Origin: an uncultured Lachnospiraceae bacterium | GTDB lineage: Bacteria > Bacillota > Clostridia > Lachnospirales > Lachnospiraceae | Direction: 5' to 3' | Length of the DNA stretch: 64,000 nucleotides | Assembly: GCA_946558465.1 (NCBI GenBank) | Contig: CAMNTM010000002.1 | Span: forward strand, 186,001-250,000 | Shown: positions 8,314 to 17,059 of the stretch, piece after piece | Position numbering within the stretch: position 1 is the stretch's first letter | Layout of the letters: each line of letters starts with the position of its first letter | Made by a program: the position numbers and the translations under genes | The notes under the pieces: model-generated | Seen by the model: the letters and a program-made list of their open reading frames with translations, nothing else | What the model was told of the DNA's origin: nothing | Databases searched by the model: none

Positions 8314-8864
8314 TTTACCTGACATTAGCATTCGAATTTTTTAAAATCGGACTGTTTTCCATCGGCGGAGGCATGGCTACTCTTCCGTTCCTTATGGACC
8401 TGACTGCCAAATACGACTGGTACACTGCCAGCGAGCTGGCCAACATGATTGCTATCAGTGAAAGTACCCCCGGCCCTGTCGGAATCAATATGGCAACCTA
8501 CGCAGGCTACAATGCTGCAGGAATTCCCGGCGCCGTCGTCGCAACACTCTCTTTGACTGCACCTGCACTCATTATCATTATCGTAATTGCCAAATTTTTA
8601 GAAAACTTCAGTGAAAATCCTACTGTTAAGGCCGTTTTTTACGGTATCCGTCCTACTGTAGCCGCATTGATCGGCTATGCTGTCTGGGAGCTTCTGAAAA
8701 TCGCGCTTGTTATTACAGGCAGCGAAACAACACAGATTGCGTATACCAGTGTGTTTATCTTCCTTGGGGCATTTCTGCTCCTGCAGGTGAAAAGATTGAA
8801 AAAGCTTCATCCGCTTGTATGGATTATCGCAGGAGCAGTCATCGGTATTCTATTTAAAATATAG
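8310..8864 (+). CDS. chromate transporter family protein, second half-size subunit
   Basis: The partner of the upstream CHR half-protein, also 184 residues. It shows the same pattern: FKIGLFSIGGGMATLPF at the N-terminus and STPGPVGINMATYAGY centrally, then hydrophobic segments. Paired short CHR genes are known to give opposite membrane topology of the two halves. The gene overlaps the convergent alkyltransferase gene tail-to-tail by 11 bp. Confidence 0.9.
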   Translation: MIYLTLAFEFFKIGLFSIGGGMATLPFLMDLTAKYDWYTASELANMIAISESTPGPVGINMATYAGYNAAGIPGAVVATLSLTAPALIIIIVIAKFLENFSENPTVKAVFYGIRPTVAALIGYAVWELLKIALVITGSETTQIAYTSVFIFLGAFLLLQVKRLKKLHPLVWIIAGAVIGILFKI

Positions 8865-9357
8865 AACGGCCCTTTTCCAGCTTAAGAAGCTGTTCTTTTT
8901 TCTCAATTCCTCCGGCATATCCCGTAAGACTTCCGTCTGTTCCTATTACCCTATGGCAGGGAATCAGAAGCGAAACGGGATTATGCCCTACTGCTCCTCC
9001 TACCGCCTGGGCTGACATACTTAAGAGCCCTCTTTTTCCCGCAATTTTTTCCGCCAGTTTTTTATAGGTCGTCACTTCTCCGTATGGAATCTCTAAAAGC
9101 AGTTCCCACACCTCTCTTTGAAATGCAGTTCCCTTTGGTTTCAGCAAAAACTCTCTGCTTGGATTTTCTCCCCGGAAATATGCATCAAGCCAGTGCACTG
9201 CACTTTTCAGTACCGGGATCTCCCGCTTTATATTCTCTTTTTCTAATGAGGCCCCAAAATATTTCTGTCCGTAAAACCAAAGTCCGGTAACTGCATCCTC
9301 TCTCCCTGCAAGAAGAATCCGGCCCAGCACTGAATCGTAATCTGTAATATATTCCAT
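8854..9357 (-). CDS. ogt: methylated-DNA--protein-cysteine methyltransferase
   Basis: A 167-residue O6-alkylguanine-DNA alkyltransferase. It has the N-terminal RNase-H-like domain (about 1-85), the helix-turn-helix region (FQREVWELLLEIPYGEVTTY) and the suicide Cys in PCHRVI near residue 133, followed by GYAGGIEKKEQLL. It repairs O6-methylguanine by one-time transfer of the alkyl group. A second, shorter family member with only the C-terminal domain lies at 36147-36467. Confidence 0.93.
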   Translation of the reverse strand: MEYITDYDSVLGRILLAGREDAVTGLWFYGQKYFGASLEKENIKREIPVLKSAVHWLDAYFRGENPSREFLLKPKGTAFQREVWELLLEIPYGEVTTYKKLAEKIAGKRGLLSMSAQAVGGAVGHNPVSLLIPCHRVIGTDGSLTGYAGGIEKKEQLLKLEKGRSIF

Positions 9358-9515
9358 AATTTTTTACTCTCCTTGTACATCGTCTTTTGCAATATCTTTG
9401 AATTGTATACTTTCAGCAGCTGCAATTGCTACCATATTATACTCTATACACCACAGACAGCTCAATATATTTTCTCTGGAAAAATAACCGCTTTTTTACT
9501 TTTTCGATTCGCGTG

Positions 9516-9560
9516 TTGACATCACTACTTTATTATGTTATAACATAGTTATATAATAAC
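9516..9560 (+). promoter_or_regulatory. promoter overlaid by two palindromic operator candidates
   Basis: TTGACA (9516-9521), 17 bp and TATAAC (9539-9544) form a strong promoter for the three-gene operon that follows. A perfect 14 bp palindrome TATGTTATAACATA (9534-9547) covers the -10, and a second dyad GTTAT-3-ATAAC (9548-9560) abuts it. This is typical of repressor control, perhaps by a GntR-type protein, but no regulator is encoded nearby. The 220 bp gap between the flanking genes holds no other feature. Confidence 0.75.
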
Positions 9561-9586
9561 TTATTTACATAGAAAGGATGAAACCT

Positions 9587-10519
9587 ATGAATAATTATGA
9601 ACCGGCAGCAGCTCCTGCTTTTTATTTTATCGGAGTTACAACTTCTAAATCTTCTATCATGAACGTATTCCCAAAATGGGCAGAAGCACTAAATCTTAAA
9701 GCCCATATAAAGGGCTTCGATTTTGTACCTCATGCTCCTGCAAAGGAATACCGGGAGGTCGTAAGCTTTATCAAAAATGACCCAAATTCTCTTGGAGCGC
9801 TTGTAACTACCCATAAGATTGACCTCTATAATGCAGCAAAGGATTTGTTTGATTATCTCGACCCTTACGCATTGAAGCTAGGCGAGATTTCCTCTATCAG
9901 CAAAAAGGATGGAAAACTCTGCGGACATGCAAAAGACCCGATTTCCAGCGGACTGGCTCTGGAAAATTTCGTACCGGAGGGCTATTGGAGAAAATACGAC
10001 GGCGATGTTCTTCTTCTCGGCGCAGGCGGAAGCTCTCTTGCTATGTCTCTCTATCTGACCGACAAAAAACACGGAGACAATATTCCGGGCAGAATTATCA
10101 TCGCAAACCGAAGTGTTCCACGCCTGGAATCTGCAAAAAAACTTCTTAAGGATCTGGAAGCCGTAACACATATGGAATATATACATAATCCAACACCTTC
10201 CGACAACGATATAACTCTCGCCGGGCTCAAGCCCCATTCCCTGATTGTGAACGCAACAGGACTTGGGAAAGATGCGCCCGGCTCACCGCTTACAGATACC
10301 TGCAAATTCCCGAAGGACAGTCTTGTATGGGAGATCAATTACCGTGGAAATCTGATTTTTAAGAACCAGGCCGAAGCACAGATGACAGTAAAAAATCTAC
10401 ATATAGAGGATGGCTGGATTTATTTTATACATGGCTGGACACAGGTCATCTCTGAGGTATTCCACATCCCGATTGACGGTGAACTGATTCAGAAATTAAG
10501 CGAGATTGCACGCGCATAA
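9587..10519 (+). CDS. shikimate dehydrogenase-like oxidoreductase
   Basis: A protein of 310 residues with the AroE two-domain fold. The N-terminal half keeps the catalytic Lys (in VTTHK, about residue 72) and an Asp in GHAKD, but the shikimate hallmarks GAVNT and GxNTD are replaced (GEISS, GHAKD). The NAD(P) loop GAGGSSLAMS is near 145. It probably reduces or oxidises a different cyclic or hydroxy acid. An in-frame ATG at 9578 lies directly on the ribosome binding site, so 9587 is preferred (GAAAGG nine bases before). It is the first gene of a compact operon with a phosphotriesterase-like hydrolase and a D-2-hydroxyacid dehydrogenase. Confidence 0.8.
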   Translation: MNNYEPAAAPAFYFIGVTTSKSSIMNVFPKWAEALNLKAHIKGFDFVPHAPAKEYREVVSFIKNDPNSLGALVTTHKIDLYNAAKDLFDYLDPYALKLGEISSISKKDGKLCGHAKDPISSGLALENFVPEGYWRKYDGDVLLLGAGGSSLAMSLYLTDKKHGDNIPGRIIIANRSVPRLESAKKLLKDLEAVTHMEYIHNPTPSDNDITLAGLKPHSLIVNATGLGKDAPGSPLTDTCKFPKDSLVWEINYRGNLIFKNQAEAQMTVKNLHIEDGWIYFIHGWTQVISEVFHIPIDGELIQKLSEIARA

Positions 10520-10533
10520 TAAGGAGACTATTT

Positions 10534-11493
10534 ATGCCATACATTCAGACAATCACAGGCAGAATTTCTCCCGATAAGCTTACCTTCTGTCACTGTCATG
10601 AACATCTAATGCTCAGAAAAGGAAAATCCTTTGATGTTAATCAGGCGCTCTGTATTGACGATTATGACAAAACTCTTCGGGAGCTTTCGGATTTTTATTC
10701 TGCCGGCGGCAGCATGGTTGTAGATGCCCAGCCTGTAGGCTGCGGCAGAATGGAGGAAGAGCTGCAGGCTCTGTCCAGAGCATCCGGCGTTCATATTATT
10801 GCATCTACCGGCTTTCATAAGATGCTCTTCTACCCGGAAAATCACTGGATATTCCAGTATAGCTGCGAGGAATTGACTGCTTTGTTTCTACAGGAGCTTC
10901 GGACCGGAATGTACACCGAAAGTGATATTTCTGCCCCCTGCCGGCCTATCAAAGCCAAAGCCGGTATTATCAAATGTGCATGGGACGTCTGCGGGCTTAA
11001 CAGACAATATGAAAAGCTCTTTCGCGCTGCCTTAAATGCTGCAAAAAAGACAGGAGCCCCGCTTATGATTCATATTGAATCCGGCTCGGACCCCTTGACA
11101 CTGGCGGAATATTTGGACAAAAATCAGGTTCCTTTAGGCAGAGTCATCTTCTGCCATATGGACAGAGTATGCCACAGGCTGTCTATTCACAAGGAAGTCT
11201 GCAGCCGGGGCATCTACCTGGAATACGATACAATCGGGCGGGGAAAATACCACAGCGACGAACAGGAGGCCGATATCTTTTCCGAGCTGATACACGCCGG
11301 GTATGAAAATCAGCTTCTGTTTTCTCTCGATACTACCAGAGAACGCCTCAAAGCCTATAATCCGTCAGGTGTCGGACTGAAATATATTCTGCATACTTTT
11401 ATTCCCCTTTTGAAGACAAGAGGAATCACTGATACGCAGATTAAAAAAATATCCTGTATCAACTGCCGTCAAATATTATCGTTTAACTTATAA
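10534..11493 (+). CDS. phosphotriesterase-like metal-dependent hydrolase
   Basis: A 319-residue TIM-barrel hydrolase of the phosphotriesterase family. The binuclear metal ligands are all visible: the N-terminal HCHEHL motif (about 20-25), the Lys expected to be carboxylated in AGIIKCAW, His in MIHIESG, His in FCHMDR, and the catalytic Asp in FSLDTT. Members are lactonases, sugar-lactone or ester hydrolases. Between a dehydrogenase and a hydroxyacid dehydrogenase it may open a lactone made upstream, but this is inference. It starts 14 bp after the AroE-like gene. Confidence 0.82.
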   Translation: MPYIQTITGRISPDKLTFCHCHEHLMLRKGKSFDVNQALCIDDYDKTLRELSDFYSAGGSMVVDAQPVGCGRMEEELQALSRASGVHIIASTGFHKMLFYPENHWIFQYSCEELTALFLQELRTGMYTESDISAPCRPIKAKAGIIKCAWDVCGLNRQYEKLFRAALNAAKKTGAPLMIHIESGSDPLTLAEYLDKNQVPLGRVIFCHMDRVCHRLSIHKEVCSRGIYLEYDTIGRGKYHSDEQEADIFSELIHAGYENQLLFSLDTTRERLKAYNPSGVGLKYILHTFIPLLKTRGITDTQIKKISCINCRQILSFNL

Positions 11494-11541
11494 TCCATGA
11501 TATTGGGACAAAAAAATACATAACAAAGGAGTTTTTTGATT

Positions 11542-12492
11542 ATGAAGATTTTAGTTACCCCTACCTCCATGCAGCCTGGGAAATATTCAGAAGCCCTAAA
11601 AAAGTTATCGGATTATTGCAGTAATCTTGTCTTCAATCCTACCGGAAAGCCTCTGGAGGGGAACATACTTACCGGACTTTTGAAGGATTGTGACGGTTAT
11701 CTGGCCGGACTGGATTCCGTTACAAAAGAAGTTCTGGAACGCTGTCCAAAGCTTAGGGCAGTCTCCCGCTACGGCGCCGGATATGACCGAGTTGACACAA
11801 AAGCTGCACGCTCTCTAGGTATCTCTGTATCCAACACTCCCGGAGCAAACGCACAGGCAGTCGCCGAGCTGGCTTTCGGCATGCTTCTGTCCCTTGCAAG
11901 AAACATACCCTATCTTCACGAGGAGACACGAAACGGAAAATGGATTCGTTCTACCGGCACTGAGCTTTTCGGGAAAACAATCGGAATTATAGGTCTTGGT
12001 GCCATCGGGAAAAAACTGGCCCGCTGCTGCGGCGGCTTCAACATGCGAATCCTGGCCTACGATCCCTATATCCAGGAGGACTACTGTAAAAAGCACGGTA
12101 TTGAATCTGTATCTTTTCATACACTGCTTCGAGAATCTGATTTTATCACTCTGCATCTGCCGTTAAATGAATCAACCTACCATATAATTGATGCCGAAGC
12201 ATTTCAAAACATGAAGCATTCCGCTATCCTTGTCAATGCCTCAAGAGGCGGTATTATTGACGAGGAGACAGCATACCATGCATTGACCGCCGGAAAACTG
12301 GGAGGATTAGGTCTGGACGCTTTTGAAAAAGAGCCTCCGGAGGCTTCTGTACTTTTTAAGCTTCCAAATGTGATTGCAACCCCCCATGCCGGCGCACATA
12401 CACAGGAAGCTGCAAAGGCAATGGCAGATATGGCCGTAGATAATCTGATTCAGATGCTGGAAGGTGGAAGGTGCGGGTATATCGTAAACTAG
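11542..12492 (+). CDS. D-2-hydroxyacid dehydrogenase (SerA-like family)
   Basis: A 316-residue NAD-dependent D-2-hydroxyacid dehydrogenase. The Rossmann motif GLGAIG lies near 150. The catalytic triad is visible as Arg in NASRGG, Glu in FEKEPP and His in TPHAGAHT. There is no C-terminal ACT domain, so it is not a full-length regulated SerA. An upstream in-frame TTG at 11536 is only four bases from the AAAGGAG site, while ATG 11542 is ten bases away and is preferred. It is the last gene of the operon; the substrate is not evident. Confidence 0.88.
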   Translation: MKILVTPTSMQPGKYSEALKKLSDYCSNLVFNPTGKPLEGNILTGLLKDCDGYLAGLDSVTKEVLERCPKLRAVSRYGAGYDRVDTKAARSLGISVSNTPGANAQAVAELAFGMLLSLARNIPYLHEETRNGKWIRSTGTELFGKTIGIIGLGAIGKKLARCCGGFNMRILAYDPYIQEDYCKKHGIESVSFHTLLRESDFITLHLPLNESTYHIIDAEAFQNMKHSAILVNASRGGIIDEETAYHALTAGKLGGLGLDAFEKEPPEASVLFKLPNVIATPHAGAHTQEAAKAMADMAVDNLIQMLEGGRCGYIVN

Positions 12493-12511
12493 CCGTAAAC
12501 TGCAAATTAAG

Positions 12512-12582
12512 GACGGAGTATTTTTCCGCTGCTCATCTCTGAAAGATTCAGTGAGATTTTACAAACGGAAAAATACCCCGTC
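12512..12582. repeat. long imperfect palindrome at the end of the three-gene operon
   Basis: GACGGAGTATTTTTCCG (12512-12528) and CGGAAAAATACCCCGTC (12566-12582) are 17 bp inverted arms with one mismatch. The 37 bp between them hold a smaller ATCTC/GAGAT dyad. It lies between convergent genes and may end transcription in both directions, though no separate T-run follows. Its GACGG(A/G)GTA core recurs in the palindrome at 33681-33724. Confidence 0.75.
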
Positions 12583-12633
12583 TATCGACATGTCTTTTCT
12601 CAAGCTGCACATCCACAGTCCACGGCAAAAAGC

Positions 12634-14115
12634 TTATTTTGTCAGTATGGTTTCTATATTTTTCTTCCATCCCCGGTACTTTTTCTCCCTGACTGCTTTT
12701 TTCATTTCCGGCTTATATATTTTGCAGCTCAAATTTTCAAATACGGTTTCATCCCATACACCCAGTTCAATGCCCGCTGCGTATGCGGGGCCTATTCCTG
12801 ATAATTCTTCTGAATCCGGCACCCGAATATCTACTTCTGCAATATCACTCTGGAACTGCATGAGGTAAGCATTTTTAGTCGGTCCTCCATCTACTCGAAG
12901 CTCCTTAACAATTATATCCGTGTCTTTACTCATTGCCTTCATAATATCTGTAATCTGATAAGCAATACATTCTATACCCGCTCTTACAATTTCAGCTTTT
13001 CCGGTTGCTCTTGTCATTCCTACAATAGCTGCCGCAGCGTGACTGTCCCAGTAGGGTGCTCCGAGTCCTGAAAAGGCAGGTATCAAATACAGATTGTCGT
13101 CTTTCAACGCACTTTCTGCAAGGCTTTCGGTTTCGACCGGAGACTGAATCAGATTAAGCTCATTTTTCATCCAGCTTATAACGGCACCTGTGTAGTTCAG
13201 ATTCCCTTCCAGAACATAATTTACTCTGCCGTTCATGCTCCATGCCAGAGATGTGACTACTCCATGTGTGCTTAAGACAGGGGTTTCCCCAATATTCATC
13301 ATAATAGACGATCCTGTTCCGTATGTAGCTTTCATCATGCCGGGTTCTAAACAGCCCTGCCCGAATAAGGCGCCGTGAGAATCCCCCAGTACACTGTGAA
13401 TCGGCACAGGCTTCGAAAGCAAGCCTTCAAAATCCGTCTCCCCATAAAAAGCATTTGAATCACAGACTTCAGCAAGATTGCTTATATCTACCCCAAATAG
13501 TCCGCAGAGCTCCCTGTCCCATTTTAATTCAAAAATATTGAAAAGCTGCGTGCGGGAAGCATTCGAATAGTCTGTTTTATAAGACTTTCCTTTAGTCAGC
13601 TTAAATACGATCCAGCTGTCAATAGTTCCATGACAGATCCTTCCTTTGTCTGATTTCTCCCTGGCCCCCTTCACATTTTCCAGAATCCAGGCAATCTTAG
13701 CTGCCGGGAAATAAGGAGACAGCCTCATGCCGGTTTTCTTTCGGACAGCTTCTGCCTCTCCTTTTCTTTCTATGCGGCTGCAGATTTCTGCAGCCCGTGC
13801 GCACTGCCATACGATTGCATTCCCAACTGGTTCTCCCGTAAATCTGTCCCATGCCAGAGAAGTTTCTCTCTGGTTACAGATTCCCACGCCCGCAATATTT
13901 ACTTTTTCAATCCCTGATTCTTCTATCACACGTCTGACTGCTTCTATCGTATTGGCATAAATCTCAGATGGATTGTGTGAAATCCACCCTTTTCCATTAA
14001 CAATCTGTTCATGCATTTTATCCGCTCGTTTTACCAGCTTTCCTTTTTCGTTAAAAAGAAGCGCTTTTGTCCCCTGTGTACTCTGGTCGATGCTGATAAT
14101 ATATTTTTCTTTCAT
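12634..14115 (-). CDS. FGGY-family carbohydrate kinase, glycerol kinase-like
   Basis: A 493-residue kinase most like glycerol kinase. It keeps NQRETS (glycerol-contact Arg/Glu), SPYF (contact Tyr), the catalytic Asp in GDSHGALFG, GTGSS and GGPTKN. The residue after the catalytic Asp is Ser where GlpK has Gln (GDQ), a position that contacts glycerol, so another polyol or ketose may be the substrate. The start is ATG 14115, which just precedes the transketolase stop; upstream in-frame codons lie inside that gene. It is the last gene of sugar cluster 1 and ends against the palindrome at 12512-12582. Confidence 0.88.
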   Translation of the reverse strand: MKEKYIISIDQSTQGTKALLFNEKGKLVKRADKMHEQIVNGKGWISHNPSEIYANTIEAVRRVIEESGIEKVNIAGVGICNQRETSLAWDRFTGEPVGNAIVWQCARAAEICSRIERKGEAEAVRKKTGMRLSPYFPAAKIAWILENVKGAREKSDKGRICHGTIDSWIVFKLTKGKSYKTDYSNASRTQLFNIFELKWDRELCGLFGVDISNLAEVCDSNAFYGETDFEGLLSKPVPIHSVLGDSHGALFGQGCLEPGMMKATYGTGSSIMMNIGETPVLSTHGVVTSLAWSMNGRVNYVLEGNLNYTGAVISWMKNELNLIQSPVETESLAESALKDDNLYLIPAFSGLGAPYWDSHAAAAIVGMTRATGKAEIVRAGIECIAYQITDIMKAMSKDTDIIVKELRVDGGPTKNAYLMQFQSDIAEVDIRVPDSEELSGIGPAYAAGIELGVWDETVFENLSCKIYKPEMKKAVREKKYRGWKKNIETILTK

Positions 14116-14116
14116 A

Positions 14117-15046
14117 CTATATAAACTCCATCGCTTTTCTGGCGATCCCTTCACCGTTCATCCCATAATAATCAAAAACCTCTCCTGAGGTCCCTGTAAT
14201 TACCGGCGCGTCTGGAAGTGCGATATTCATCACCCTCCGGGGACACCTTCTTCCTATCACCTGACTCACTAAAGCTCCAAGTCCTCCATACGGCGCATGC
14301 TCTTCTACTGTAATTACTGCCGATACCTTCTGAGCTGCTGCTGCAACTGCCTCCTCATCCAGCGGTTTTATACAATACATGTCAAGTACGGAGGCTTTAA
14401 TTCCCTTTTTCCTTAAAATATCCGCAGCTTCCACTGACGGTTTTACCATCTCTCCGCACGCAATAATTGCTACATCGTCCCCTTCACAGACCGTCACTGC
14501 CTTATCCATTTCAAAAGGCACATTCCCTTCATTATAGACATCATCCACCGCGTTCCTTCCCACACGGATATATGCCGGCTTTTCATCCATAATAAGCGCC
14601 TCCATCAGACACCTTGTCAGAAACCGGTCGCTGGGAAGATATACTCTCATATTGGGCACCGCGCACATAGCTGCAATATACTGTGCCGAGTGATGACTCA
14701 TACCTAGAGCTCCATAGCTTATTCCTCCGGAAATACCAATCAATTTTACATTTGTATTAGAATAGGCCACATCCACTTTGCACTGCTCATAGCTCCTTGT
14801 TGATAAAAAGCTTGCCGGTGAAGCTGCATATGGCTTCTTCCCGCATCTGGCCAGACCTGCGGAAATACTAACTAAATTCTGTTCTGCAATCCCGGTTTCT
14901 ATAAACTGTCCCGGCAGTTCATCGGCAAATTTTGTAAAGGAAGCGCTCCCTCTGGAATCACTGCAGAGTACTACGATATCTTTGTCCTTCTTCCCTGCCT
15001 CTGCCAGCACGTCACAGATTACCTGTTTGTTTGCAATTCTTTTCAT
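14117..15046 (-). CDS. transketolase, C-terminal subunit
   Basis: A 309-residue protein corresponding to the pyrimidine-binding (Pyr) and C-terminal domains of transketolase. Recognisable features are the catalytic Glu in ETGIAEQNLVS (about 50), the PP-Pyr interface, and the C-terminal block with TVEEHAPYGGLG. It pairs with the N-terminal subunit just upstream, with one shared base at the stop/start junction. Together they transfer two-carbon ketol units using thiamine diphosphate. Dedicated split transketolases inside sugar operons have been linked to pentose and branched-pentose routes. Confidence 0.93.
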   Translation of the reverse strand: MKRIANKQVICDVLAEAGKKDKDIVVLCSDSRGSASFTKFADELPGQFIETGIAEQNLVSISAGLARCGKKPYAASPASFLSTRSYEQCKVDVAYSNTNVKLIGISGGISYGALGMSHHSAQYIAAMCAVPNMRVYLPSDRFLTRCLMEALIMDEKPAYIRVGRNAVDDVYNEGNVPFEMDKAVTVCEGDDVAIIACGEMVKPSVEAADILRKKGIKASVLDMYCIKPLDEEAVAAAAQKVSAVITVEEHAPYGGLGALVSQVIGRRCPRRVMNIALPDAPVITGTSGEVFDYYGMNGEGIARKAMEFI

Positions 15047-15873
15047 TACTGCACCGCCTCCTTTCTTTTCCTTAAATCGTCCCTGATCTGCTCCAGCTCC
15101 TTTTCATCCGGAACCCTATGATGCCATTCTGCCTTATTTTCCATCACGGAAGAACCCTTTCCCTTTACGGTATCGGCAATCAGTACGGTGGGCTTTCCTT
15201 TCACTGTCTTCGCCTCTTCAAAAGCCTCTCTTAATCTGTCTGTATTATTACCGTCTAAGACATGGATCACATGCCAGCCAAAAGCTGCAAACCGTTCATC
15301 CAGACTATCCTGAGCCATTATATCCTCCGTATTTCCGGAAATCTGCAGATGGTTTCTGTCAATCACTGCACATAAATTATCCAGTCTGTAATGACTTCCG
15401 GCCATTACCCCTTCCCACACAGAACCTTCTGCTAATTCTCCATCCCCCATCACCGTATAAACCCTGTAATCTTTATGATTCATTTTTCCGGCCAGCGCCA
15501 TTCCTATGCATACTGGAAGTCCATGACCCAGAGAACCGGAATTCATCTCAATCCCCGGCAGTTTATTGTTCGGGTGTCCGACATATTCAGACCCAAATCT
15601 GCTGAAATTTTTCAAAATATCCCTAAGCTCTAGAAAACCTTTTCTGGCAAGTACAGCGTAATAGGCTTCCATAGAATGTCCTTTGCTCATTACAAATCGG
15701 TCACGGTCAGGGTTATCCTTATCCTCGGCACTTATATTCATCTGATCAAAATACAATTCCGTCAAAATCTCCATCACACTCATATCCCCGCCGATATGAC
15801 CGGCTCTCCCGGACATAATAATGTCGATTGTGTCTTCTCTTAACTCATATGCCAGCAATTTTAAATTTTTCAT
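15046..15873 (-). CDS. transketolase, N-terminal subunit
   Basis: A 275-residue thiamine-diphosphate-binding half of transketolase. The motif GDGELAEGSVWE (about 142-153) followed by DRNHLQISG is the ThDP/Mg site; SKGHSMEAYY and GHGLPVCIGMA are also family blocks. It overlaps the C-terminal subunit gene by 1 bp. Its ribosome binding site (AGAAGG) is the last unit of the 18 bp tandem repeat array that separates it from the permease gene. Confidence 0.93.
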   Translation of the reverse strand: MKNLKLLAYELREDTIDIIMSGRAGHIGGDMSVMEILTELYFDQMNISAEDKDNPDRDRFVMSKGHSMEAYYAVLARKGFLELRDILKNFSRFGSEYVGHPNNKLPGIEMNSGSLGHGLPVCIGMALAGKMNHKDYRVYTVMGDGELAEGSVWEGVMAGSHYRLDNLCAVIDRNHLQISGNTEDIMAQDSLDERFAAFGWHVIHVLDGNNTDRLREAFEEAKTVKGKPTVLIADTVKGKGSSVMENKAEWHHRVPDEKELEQIRDDLRKRKEAVQ

Positions 15874-15888
15874 ATGTTTTTCCTTCTA

Positions 15889-16078
15889 TCTGCTCTTATG
15901 ATTTCATCTATGTTTACCGCTTCCTCTACCCTTACGATTTCATCTGCGTTTACCGCTTCCTTTACGCTTACGATTCCATCTGCGTTTACTTTTTTGTCTA
16001 TGCTTACGATTTCACCTGCGTTTACCGCTTCCTTTACACTTACGGTTTTACCTATGCTTACAGCCTCACTTACGTTTA
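15889..16078. repeat. 18 bp tandem repeat array, about 10 units
   Basis: On the minus strand the units read roughly GTAARCGYAGATGAAATC alternating with GTAAGCGTAAAGGAAGCG, giving an 18 bp period and a stronger 36 bp period (copies at 15901, 15937, 15973, 16009 and 16045). The array begins in the last codons of the permease (CGTAAG TGA) and ends at the ribosome binding site of the transketolase gene. Because 18 is divisible by three, several frames are open through it, including an 86-codon minus-strand frame at 15870-16130 that ends in ATGA with the transketolase start. It is treated here as a repeat, not a gene. Confidence 0.9.
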
Positions 16079-17049
16079 AATACGCGGATAACCTTGTCAC
16101 GCATAACAGAGTTTTCCTTAACTGCGTCAATAGTTACTGCCACAAGTACAACTCCGCCCGTAACAATTGTCTCCCAATATGAGGATACCCGCAGAAGTGT
16201 AATAGATGTTGATACTGTGCTGTTCAAAAGACCGCCAAGTACAGTTCCCACAACCCCTCCGATACCGCCTGTCATCGAGGTGCCCCCAAGTACCGATGCC
16301 GCAATCGTCGGGTTGACCCAGTTTGCACCTATAGAGGCCTGGAAGGAGGCCAGCTTACAGGTCATCATAACCCCGGCGACAGAAGCCAGCAGTCCGCTTA
16401 AGCTATATACAAGCACTTCGACTTTCTCCGTTTTGATGCCTACAATCTTGGCACAATTTCGATTACCGCCCAGTGCATAGACATGCCGTCCAAATTTTGT
16501 ATATTTTAATACAACTGCAAGCACTGTACAGATGACCAGCATAATAATAACAATGGTCGGAAGAAATCCGCCGATCACTCCATTTGCCACAAACTGTGCT
16601 TTTTCCGGAACTCCTACAATCGGGCTTCCTTTTGTTACGATATATACAATACCCTTATATATTTCACCTGTCGCCAATGTCACAATGAACGGAGTCAGAC
16701 GTAAATAAGCAATAAAAAGACCATTTATCATACCGAGTAAAAAACCGACGATACAGGAAATCAAAACAGCAGTCCAAAGACTCATTCCCTGCTCAATCAT
16801 AAGCTTTGCCGCACACATACTGGATACGGAGCCAACTGCTGCTACAGACAGATCAACACCTCCTGTCAGCAGGACAAGCGTCTGTCCGAAGCTGACAATG
16901 ATAATAAAGGAGGCCGCTCTTGTCAGTGTACTGATATTGTATGCTGTCCAGAAATTGCCTGTCACAGCATGCACTGCAATACCTGTCAAAATTGTTACAA
17001 TCAAAACCATCCCTGCAGTCGATTTAAAGAAATCTATTATCTTTTTCAT
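16066..17049 (-). CDS. ribose-type sugar ABC transporter permease
   Basis: A 327-residue membrane protein of the RbsC/AraH type with about eight to ten hydrophobic segments. Family marks are LTGGVDLSVAAVGSVSS near 60-76, TPFIVTLATGEIYKG, GGNRNCAKIVGI and LGGTSMTGGIGG. It forms the membrane channel for the sugar delivered by the binding protein at 18679 and is driven by the ATPase at 17060, 10 bp upstream. Its last codons (FKRK-stop) run into the 18 bp repeat array. Confidence 0.94.
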   Translation of the reverse strand: MKKIIDFFKSTAGMVLIVTILTGIAVHAVTGNFWTAYNISTLTRAASFIIIVSFGQTLVLLTGGVDLSVAAVGSVSSMCAAKLMIEQGMSLWTAVLISCIVGFLLGMINGLFIAYLRLTPFIVTLATGEIYKGIVYIVTKGSPIVGVPEKAQFVANGVIGGFLPTIVIIMLVICTVLAVVLKYTKFGRHVYALGGNRNCAKIVGIKTEKVEVLVYSLSGLLASVAGVMMTCKLASFQASIGANWVNPTIAASVLGGTSMTGGIGGVVGTVLGGLLNSTVSTSITLLRVSSYWETIVTGGVVLVAVTIDAVKENSVMRDKVIRVFKRK

Positions 17050-17059
17050 GATATACCTC

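Noticed and set aside
9358-9577. Small gene upstream of the AroE-like gene
   Set aside because: No frame with a ribosome binding site and credible coding sequence was found; the region is explained by the promoter and operators.
15889-16078. CRISPR array
   Set aside because: Units are contiguous 18 bp repeats with no unique spacers and no cas genes nearby.
15828-16182. Open frames on both strands across the 18 bp repeat array
   Set aside because: They exist because the repeat period is divisible by three and lacks stops; composition is repetitive and no homologous domain is visible.
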